Part shown: one piece after another, positions 5,314 to 10,927 of the stretch
Numbering within the stretch: the first letter of the stretch is position 1
How the letters are laid out: each line of letters begins with the position of its first letter
Assembly (NCBI GenBank): GCA_018711545.1
Contig: DVIC01000020.1
Span: forward strand, 1 to 10,927
Length of the DNA: 10,927 nucleotides
Reading direction: 5' to 3'
From: Fimenecus stercoravium
GTDB taxonomy: Bacteria; Bacillota; Clostridia; Oscillospirales; Acutalibacteraceae
Made by a program: the position numbers and the translations under genes
Notes under the pieces: model-generated
Told to the model about the DNA's origin: nothing
What the model saw: only the letters and a program-made list of their open reading frames with translations
Databases searched by the model: none

Positions 5314-6159
5314 ATGAAGATCGGAATTATCGGTTTAGGGCTCATCGGCGGCTCGATCGCTAAAGCCCTCCAATACAATACGGAACACACCGTGCTCGGC
5401 ACGGACATCGACCGCGATGTGCTTTTGAAAGCCAAGCTGTTGGGCGCGGTGGATGAAGAACTGCACGAGCAGGACTTAGAGCAGTGTGATCTGCTGATCG
5501 TCGCGCTCTATCCGCAGGATACGCTCGACTTTGTGCAGCAAAATGCGGCGAAGTTTAAAAAAGGCGCGATCGTTATGGATTGCTGCGGTGTCAAGCGCGC
5601 GATCTGTGCGCCGCTGATGGCATGCGCAAAAGAAAACGGCTTTCACTTCTATGGCGCGCACCCCATGGCGGGATTGCATTTCTCGGGCTTCCAGTATTCC
5701 GAGGTTACGATGTTTGAAAATGCATCCATGATCCTCATTCCGCCCGACGATGCGGACATCGAAACGCTCGCCGCTCTAAAAGCGCTGTTTAAGTCCATCG
5801 GCTTTACGAACATCCAGATCTCGAATCCCGACGAGCACGACCGTATCATCGCCTATACCTCGCAGCTCGCGCATGTTGTCTCCAACGCCTATGTCAAAAG
5901 TCCCGAGGCGCAGGTGCACAAGGGCTTTTCGGCGGGCAGCTATAAGGATCTCACGCGCGTGGCAAAGCTCAACGCCGATATGTGGACAGAGCTGTTTTTA
6001 GATAATGCGGATAACCTTACGGCGGAATTGGATGTGCTGATCGCGAATTTGCAGCAGTACGCCGCCGCGCTCAAAGCCGAGGACGCGCAGACGCTCCATG
6101 CGCTCTTAAAGGCGGGCAGCGACCGCAAAGAACAGATCGACGGCGTTTACCGCAATTAA
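5314..6159 (+). CDS. tyrA: Prephenate dehydrogenase
   Basis: It oxidatively decarboxylates prephenate to 4-hydroxyphenylpyruvate with a nicotinamide cofactor, committing chorismate flux to tyrosine. The 281-residue protein starts with a Rossmann fold (KIGIIGLGLIGGS, with GxGxxG at 7-12; D31 after the second strand favours NAD). The substrate side follows: GAHPMAG (114-120, conserved His116), YTSQLAHVVS (181-190, His187) and SYKDLTRVA (209-217, Arg for prephenate). An all-helical C-terminal domain completes it. There is no chorismate mutase or ACT domain, so direct tyrosine feedback through an ACT domain is absent. The start ATG 5314 is preceded by AAAGGA inside the end of aroF. Confidence 0.95.
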   Translation: MKIGIIGLGLIGGSIAKALQYNTEHTVLGTDIDRDVLLKAKLLGAVDEELHEQDLEQCDLLIVALYPQDTLDFVQQNAAKFKKGAIVMDCCGVKRAICAPLMACAKENGFHFYGAHPMAGLHFSGFQYSEVTMFENASMILIPPDDADIETLAALKALFKSIGFTNIQISNPDEHDRIIAYTSQLAHVVSNAYVKSPEAQVHKGFSAGSYKDLTRVAKLNADMWTELFLDNADNLTAELDVLIANLQQYAAALKAEDAQTLHALLKAGSDRKEQIDGVYRN

Positions 6160-6175
6160 AAGGAGGGCGAGGACC

Positions 6176-7234
6176 TTGCAGAATATTGAAGTGCAGGCGA
6201 GCCGGTGCTATACCGTCCGCATCGCCGCAGGGGCGCTCAGCCGTGCAGGGGCATGTGTACGTGAGGTCACGAAGGCCGAAACGGCGGTGGTCGTGACCGA
6301 CGATATCGTTAACGCGCTTTACGGCGATCGGGTGATGGGAAGCCTGCAAGCCGAGGGACTTCGCACGCTTCGGTTCGTATTCCCGAACGGGGAGGCGTCC
6401 AAAAACCTTACCGTGCTTAGGGATTTGCTGGAATTTTTGGCGGAAAATCATGTAACGCGCTCGGACTGCATCGTTGCGCTCGGCGGCGGCGTGGTCGGGG
6501 ATCTGGCGGGCTTTGCCGCCGCCGTGTACCAGCGGGGCATTGATTTTGTGCAAGTGCCGACGACGCTGCTTGCGTGCGTGGATTCCTCCGTCGGCGGCAA
6601 AACGGCGGTAGACCTTACTGCCGGCAAAAACCTCGCAGGCGCGTTTTATCAGCCCAAGGCGGTGCTTTGCGATTATGAAACGCTGTCCACACTGCCCGAC
6701 GCAGTCTTTGCGGACGGTATGGCGGAGGTCATCAAATACGGTGCGGCGTTCGACCGGGATTTCTTTGATTTCCTGCAATCGCACGACGCGCGCGAAAATT
6801 TGGAAACGGTCATTGCGCGGTGCGTAGAGATCAAGCGCGACATCGTAGCCGAGGATGAGACGGATCGCGGCAGGCGCGGGCTTCTCAACTTCGGGCACAC
6901 CTTAGGTCACGCCATCGAAGGGTGCAGCGGGTTTTCCGTCTCGCACGGCAGCGCGGTCGGCATCGGCATGGTGCTCATGTCCCGTGCGGCATATCGGTGC
7001 GGGCTGACAAAAACGGATTGCTCGGAAGAGATCGCCGCACTGCTTCGGCAGTATGGACTTCCGACCGCGACCGATTTTTCGGCGCAAGACCTTTGCGAAA
7101 AGGCGCTTTCCGATAAAAAGCGAAGCGGCAGCCATATCACGCTGGTCATTCCCGAAACACTGGGACACTGTGTACTGCACACGGTGGAGACCGCAGCACT
7201 CCTGCCGATCATCCAAAAGGGGCTGGAAGCATGA
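6176..7234 (+). CDS. aroB: 3-dehydroquinate synthase
   Basis: It converts DAHP to 3-dehydroquinate, the second shikimate pathway step, with NAD and a divalent metal. The 352-residue length is normal. Motifs are GGGVVGDLAGF (103-113, NAD site), DSSVGGKTAVD (136-146), MAEVIKYG (182-189, metal ligand E184), LNFGHTLGHA (237-246, ligand H241) and SHGSAVGIGM (256-265, ligand H257). Position 259 is Ser where most family members have Glu (HGEAV). I choose the TTG start at 6176 because a strong AGGAGG (6161-6166) and a second GAGGA lie just upstream and the frame gives the normal N-terminus. The gene begins 16 nt after tyrA and overlaps aroA by 4 nt. Confidence 0.95.
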   Translation: MQNIEVQASRCYTVRIAAGALSRAGACVREVTKAETAVVVTDDIVNALYGDRVMGSLQAEGLRTLRFVFPNGEASKNLTVLRDLLEFLAENHVTRSDCIVALGGGVVGDLAGFAAAVYQRGIDFVQVPTTLLACVDSSVGGKTAVDLTAGKNLAGAFYQPKAVLCDYETLSTLPDAVFADGMAEVIKYGAAFDRDFFDFLQSHDARENLETVIARCVEIKRDIVAEDETDRGRRGLLNFGHTLGHAIEGCSGFSVSHGSAVGIGMVLMSRAAYRCGLTKTDCSEEIAALLRQYGLPTATDFSAQDLCEKALSDKKRSGSHITLVIPETLGHCVLHTVETAALLPIIQKGLEA

Positions 7235-8610
7235 AAGTCCGTCTGACGCCCGTGAAGCTTTGCGGCAGCATCCCCGCGATCTCCTCAAAATCCGACGCAC
7301 ACCGGCTGCTGATCGCCGCCGCGCTCAGCGATCGCGAGACGGAGATCCTCTGCAATGTCCTGTCCGAAGACATCCGCGCTACGGCGCGCTGTCTGTGTGC
7401 GCTTGGCGCGCGGGTGGATTTTTTGGCGGATCGGATGCTCGTTCACCCAATCCCGCGCGAAAATACCGCTAAAGAAGTTTCTGTGACATTGGACTGCGGT
7501 GAAAGCGGCTCAACCTTGCGCTTTTTGCTGCCTGTTGTTTCCGCTTTAGGGAAAAACGGCGTATTCACGGGCGGCGGGCGGCTGCCCGAACGCCCCGTAA
7601 CGGAGCTGCGGGAAGCCATGGAAGCCCACGGCGTCCGCTTTTCCGAGCAGGGGGTATTCCCCATAAGCACGATCGGAAAGCTGGGTATAGGCACCTACAC
7701 GCTGCGCGGCGACGTAAGCTCCCAGTATGTGACCGGGCTTTTATTTGCACTGCCGCTGCTCCCTGAAAACAGTGTGCTGCGGCTTTTGCCGCCTGTGGAA
7801 TCCAAACCGTATATCGAAATGACCATGGCAACGCTCAGGCGCTTTAGGATCCGTATCTTTTTCACCGGGGAGGAATTTTGGATCCCCGGCGGGCAAACCT
7901 ACAAATCACCCGGAACCGTTTCGGTCGAGGGCGATTGGTCCAATGCTGCGTTCTTCCTAACAGCGGGGGCGCTTGGCGCACCGATCACGGTCACGGGGCT
8001 GAATTTGGATTCCCCGCAGGGAGACAAGGCGATTTTAGAGATCCTGCGGCGTATGGGTGCGAATGTTGAAACAACAGGGGGGTGGATCGCGAGCACACTG
8101 CAGGATGACAGCGACGAGGCTCTCATAGAGGCTTTGCAGCGCAGAAAAGCAAAAAAGTCAGAGCCAACGGAGGGGACAGCCACGGTTTCACCGGGGCGGC
8201 TTTGCGGGATCGCACAGGACATGGCGGATATTCCCGACCTCGCGCCGATCTTTTCCGTCGCAGCGGCAGCGGCACGAACGGGGGAGACCGCTATCCAAAA
8301 CGCGGCGCGCCTGCGCTTGAAAGAGAGCGACCGCCTTGCGGCGATCCACAGGATGCTTGGCAGTCTCGGCGTTTCTTGCACGGAAACAGCGGACGGGCTT
8401 CTGATCCCCGGCGGGCAGTCGATTTCCGGCGGCGAAACGTCGGGCTTCGGCGATCACCGTATGGTGATGGCGGCGGCGATCGCTTCCGTTCTTGCCGAAA
8501 CCCCTGTCACGATCGACGGCGCCGAGGCGGTCGAAAAATCCTATCCGCATTTCTTTGAAGATTTCAAACGTTTGGGAGGTATGGTCGATGTCCTCGATCC
8601 TGCAAGGTGA
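7231..8610 (+). CDS. aroA: 3-phosphoshikimate 1-carboxyvinyltransferase (EPSP synthase)
   Basis: It transfers the enolpyruvyl group of phosphoenolpyruvate to shikimate 3-phosphate. Recognised segments are SKSDAHR (19-25, the Lys and Ser/Arg that bind substrates), CGESGSTLRF (89-98), RPVTEL (121-126), SSQYVTGLL (163-171), DWSNAAFFL (235-243), DIPDLAPI (333-340, catalytic Asp336), LRLKESDRL (361-369) and FGDHRMVMA (406-414). At 459 residues it is about 30 longer than the common 425-430. The excess sits at about 286-319, a charged stretch including QRRKAKKSEPTEGT before the conserved PGRLCGI. The ATG overlaps the aroB stop (ATGA), implying coupled translation. Its end overlaps aroC by 23 nt. Confidence 0.95.
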   Translation: MKVRLTPVKLCGSIPAISSKSDAHRLLIAAALSDRETEILCNVLSEDIRATARCLCALGARVDFLADRMLVHPIPRENTAKEVSVTLDCGESGSTLRFLLPVVSALGKNGVFTGGGRLPERPVTELREAMEAHGVRFSEQGVFPISTIGKLGIGTYTLRGDVSSQYVTGLLFALPLLPENSVLRLLPPVESKPYIEMTMATLRRFRIRIFFTGEEFWIPGGQTYKSPGTVSVEGDWSNAAFFLTAGALGAPITVTGLNLDSPQGDKAILEILRRMGANVETTGGWIASTLQDDSDEALIEALQRRKAKKSEPTEGTATVSPGRLCGIAQDMADIPDLAPIFSVAAAAARTGETAIQNAARLRLKESDRLAAIHRMLGSLGVSCTETADGLLIPGGQSISGGETSGFGDHRMVMAAAIASVLAETPVTIDGAEAVEKSYPHFFEDFKRLGGMVDVLDPAR

Positions 8611-9661
8611 TCACATCCGTGTTTCGGTGTTTGGGCAGTCCCATTCCAAAGCCATCGGCGCGGTGATCGACGGTCTGCCCGCCGGTTTTAAGATCGACTT
8701 TGACAAGCTGAAAGCCTTTACACAAAGACGCGCGCCCGGCAATGCAAGTTTTTCCACCGCCCGCAAGGAGGCGGACGAACCCGTGATTTTATCGGGCCTT
8801 TGCGACGGCATGACCTGCGGTGCGCCGCTCGGCATGCTGATCGAAAATACCAATACCCGCTCCGGGGACTACGACAACCTGCGCGACACCCCGCGCCCCT
8901 CGCATGCCGATTTTGCCGCAAATGTAAAGTTCCGCGGCTTTCAGGATGTCGCGGGCGGCGGGCACTTCTCCGGCCGCCTGACCGCGCCGCTTTGCTTCGC
9001 GGGCGGCATCTGCCTGCAAATGCTCGAAGCGCGCGGCGTCCGGGTGCGCGCGCATATCTATTCCATTGCGGATGTCTGTGACACACCGTATGATCCCGTG
9101 CAGGTGCAGACCGACGACGTGGCGGCAAAGCCTTTCCCCGTGCTTTCGGATAAGCAGGGCGAAAAAATGCGCGGCGCCATTGAAAAAGCACGCATGGACT
9201 GCGACTCCGTCGGCGGCGTAGTGGAATGTGCCGTGACAGGCATGCCTGCGGGCTTGGGCGAGCCGATGTTTGACGGTATCGAAAATCGTTTGGCAAAGGC
9301 GCTGTTCGGCATTCCCGCCGTCAAGGGCTTGGAATTCGGCAGCGGCTTTGCGGGAAGCCGTTTGCGCGGCAGCGAAAACAACGATGCCTTTTTGACCGAC
9401 GGGGCAGGGCATGTTACGACTGCCACAAACAACCACGGCGGGATCTTGGGCGGGATCACTTCCGGCATGCCCATTGTATTCCGTGTCGCGATCAAGCCTA
9501 CCGCGTCCATCGCAAAGCCGCAGCAAAGCGTGCATCTGCCGACGGACACACAGACCACGCTTGTGATAAAAGGACGGCATGACCCGTGCATCGTCCCGCG
9601 CGCCGTTCCCGTTGTGGAGGCGGTCACGGCGATCACGATGCTCGATATTCTCGGAGGTTGA
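8588..9661 (+). CDS. aroC: Chorismate synthase
   Basis: It eliminates phosphate from EPSP to form chorismate and needs reduced FMN. The 357 residues carry the family blocks: FGQSHS (15-20), RRAPG and STARKE (47-61), RPSHAD (103-108), GGGHFSGRLTA (123-133), DSVGGVVEC (206-214), NNHGGILGGITSGMPI (281-296), KPTASI (303-308) and GRHDPCIVPRAVPVVEA (329-345). The first block is normally FGESHG, and here Gln and Ser replace Glu and Gly while the invariant His19 remains. The start ATG 8588 is chosen over upstream in-frame Mets because GGGAGGT (8574-8580) lies 7 nt before it and the protein then begins at the usual MSS..GDHIRVSVFG. It overlaps the end of aroA by 23 nt. Confidence 0.96.
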   Translation: MSSILQGDHIRVSVFGQSHSKAIGAVIDGLPAGFKIDFDKLKAFTQRRAPGNASFSTARKEADEPVILSGLCDGMTCGAPLGMLIENTNTRSGDYDNLRDTPRPSHADFAANVKFRGFQDVAGGGHFSGRLTAPLCFAGGICLQMLEARGVRVRAHIYSIADVCDTPYDPVQVQTDDVAAKPFPVLSDKQGEKMRGAIEKARMDCDSVGGVVECAVTGMPAGLGEPMFDGIENRLAKALFGIPAVKGLEFGSGFAGSRLRGSENNDAFLTDGAGHVTTATNNHGGILGGITSGMPIVFRVAIKPTASIAKPQQSVHLPTDTQTTLVIKGRHDPCIVPRAVPVVEAVTAITMLDILGG

Positions 9662-9665
9662 CGAT

Positions 9666-10817
9666 ATGGAAATTCAGGAACTGCGCCGCGAGATCAACGA
9701 GATCGACGACAGGCTTGTGGAACTGTTCTTAAAGCGCATGGGTGTGTCCTTAGAGGTCGCGAAATACAAAAAGGAAAACCATATGCCCGTCCTTGACCGT
9801 ACACGGGAACGCGAGCTGCTCGCCCGTGTCGCGGCAAAATCCGATGACAAGGATTTACAGCTTTATACACGGCTTTTGTATTCCTCCATTATGGGGCTTT
9901 CGCGCTCATACCAGCATAAGTATCTCGACCAAGGCAGCTCGGCACTTACGGAGCGCATCCGCCAAAGCGCCCAACGTTTTGCCATGCAGGATCTCCCCGA
10001 AAGCGCCGTTGTCGCGTGTCAGGGCGTGGAGGGCGCCTATTCGTCGCTTGCGTGTGAAAGGCTGTTCAAAAATCCCGATATTATGTTTTTTGCCTCTTGG
10101 GAGGATGTGTTTTCTGCTGTGCAGCAGGGGCTTTGCCGCTATGGCATCCTGCCGATCGAAAACAGCACGGCGGGTTCGGTGAACCATGTGTATGACCTGA
10201 TGAACCGCCACAACTTTTACATCGTCAAAAGCGTGCGCTTAAAGGTCAGCCACGCACTGCTTGCAAAGCCCGGTACGGCGCTTTCCGAGGTGCGCGAGAT
10301 CTTCTCACACGAACAGGCGATCCAGCAGTGCAGTGACTTTTTGTCAAAGCTGCAGAACGTAAAAGTCACGGTTTGTGAAAATACTGCCGCCGCCGCAAAG
10401 CGCGTGTCCGAAAGCGAACGCTCGGATGTTGCTGCGATCTCGTCGAAGGACTGCATGGCGCTTTACGGGCTGTCGATGCTCGCCGAGGGCGTGCAGAACA
10501 ACGCGAACAATTACACGCGCTTTATCTGTATTGGCAAAGAGCCGGAGATTTTCGCCGGTGCGAATAAAACGAGCCTGATGCTCACCCTGCCGCACCGCCC
10601 CGGTTCGCTGTACGACGTGCTTTCCCGGTTTTATGCGCTGGACATCAACCTTTTAAAGCTCGAAAGCCGCCCGAAGCCCAACAGTGACTTTGAATTCCTG
10701 TTTTATTTCGATATTGAAGCGTCGGTTTATTCCGAAAACTTCCTGCGCATGATCTCTGAGCTGGAAGCTTCTGCGGAACAATTTTCCTACTTGGGGAGCT
10801 ACAGCGAGATTTTATGA
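9666..10817 (+). CDS. pheA: Bifunctional chorismate mutase / prephenate dehydratase
   Basis: The 383-residue P-protein rearranges chorismate to prephenate and dehydrates it to phenylpyruvate, the branch to phenylalanine. Domains are an AroQ chorismate mutase (about 1-85, with LRREINEIDDRLVELF and DRTRERELL) and prephenate dehydratase (about 114-290, with GVEGAYSS 120-127, ENSTAGSV 165-172 and NNYTRF 281-286 containing the catalytic Thr). An ACT domain (about 300-375, with RPGSLYDVL 311-319 and ESRP 333-336) binds Phe for feedback inhibition. GSL stands where GAL is typical. The mutase also supplies prephenate for TyrA. ATG 9666 follows GGAGG (9653-9657), 4 nt after the aroC stop. It is the last gene seen of the operon. 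Confidence 0.96.
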   Translation: MEIQELRREINEIDDRLVELFLKRMGVSLEVAKYKKENHMPVLDRTRERELLARVAAKSDDKDLQLYTRLLYSSIMGLSRSYQHKYLDQGSSALTERIRQSAQRFAMQDLPESAVVACQGVEGAYSSLACERLFKNPDIMFFASWEDVFSAVQQGLCRYGILPIENSTAGSVNHVYDLMNRHNFYIVKSVRLKVSHALLAKPGTALSEVREIFSHEQAIQQCSDFLSKLQNVKVTVCENTAAAAKRVSESERSDVAAISSKDCMALYGLSMLAEGVQNNANNYTRFICIGKEPEIFAGANKTSLMLTLPHRPGSLYDVLSRFYALDINLLKLESRPKPNSDFEFLFYFDIEASVYSENFLRMISELEASAEQFSYLGSYSEIL

Positions 10818-10873
10818 ACGAAAAATTAAAAACACCTTTGGTTTGTGTTTACAAAACGTTCAACAAATCTCTA

Positions 10874-10901
10874 TTGTATCGCCATATTTTGTCTGTATAC
10901 T
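10874..10901 (+). promoter_or_regulatory. Possible promoter downstream of pheA
   Basis: TTGTAT (10874-10879), a 16-nt spacer and TATACT (10896-10901) form a moderate sigma-A match near the right edge. Between pheA and this site there is no convincing terminator. A 6-bp AAACAC/GTGTTT repeat (10830-10835 with 10845-10850) lacks a T-run. If the promoter is real, a new unit starts beyond the window. Confidence 0.35.
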
Positions 10902-10927
10902 GAGACCATCGAATCAAGAGAGACCCC

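Overview
The window looks like a chromosomal segment from a moderately GC-rich Clostridia-type Firmicute, possibly a gut Oscillospirales or Ruminococcaceae relative. This rests on strong AGGAGG-type ribosome binding sites, consensus sigma-A promoters, GTG and TTG starts, and a type I-beta DAHP synthase with an N-terminal ferredoxin-like domain. The assignment is inference from style, not from a database match.

Left part (1-940): a short open frame cut by the window edge (2-148), then a bidirectional-looking terminator. A minus-strand tRNA-Leu(GAG) follows, with encoded CCA and a perfect TTGACA-17-TATAAT promoter. Next is a minus-strand XRE-family regulator gene interrupted by an in-frame TAG (pseudogene). 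Its upstream region holds a repeated operator-like half-site around an extended -10 promoter that points away from it. The middle-left (938-4013) carries monofunctional birA (biotin protein ligase) on the minus strand with its own terminator. Divergent from it is a two-gene ABC-2 exporter (NatA-like ATPase plus NatB-like permease, overlapping by 4 nt).

Right part (4037-10817): one tight aromatic amino acid operon, aroF-tyrA-aroB-aroA-aroC-pheA. Gaps or overlaps between genes are only -23 to +16 nt. Together the genes cover DAHP synthesis, dehydroquinate synthesis, EPSP synthesis, chorismate synthesis and the commitment to tyrosine and phenylalanine. The intermediate genes aroD, aroE and aroK, and any trp genes, are not in the window.

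The most interesting element is the 5' leader of this operon (4037-4302). A consensus promoter is followed by a 32-codon leader peptide with a dense Phe/Tyr run (AYAYFYFYFTGFYG) and then by a strong intrinsic terminator just before aroF. I find three mutually exclusive pairings: 4137-4145 with 4194-4202, 4194-4204 with 4249-4258, and the terminator 4244-4254 with 4260-4270. These fit the classical ribosome-mediated attenuator. The sensor reads Phe and Tyr but has no Trp codon, matching an operon with pheA and tyrA but no trp genes. Such attenuators are well known from proteobacterial trp and phe operons, whereas Firmicutes more often use T-boxes, so this one deserves attention. Allosteric control probably adds a second layer, through the N-terminal domain of AroF and the ACT domain of PheA. 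TyrA lacks an ACT domain.
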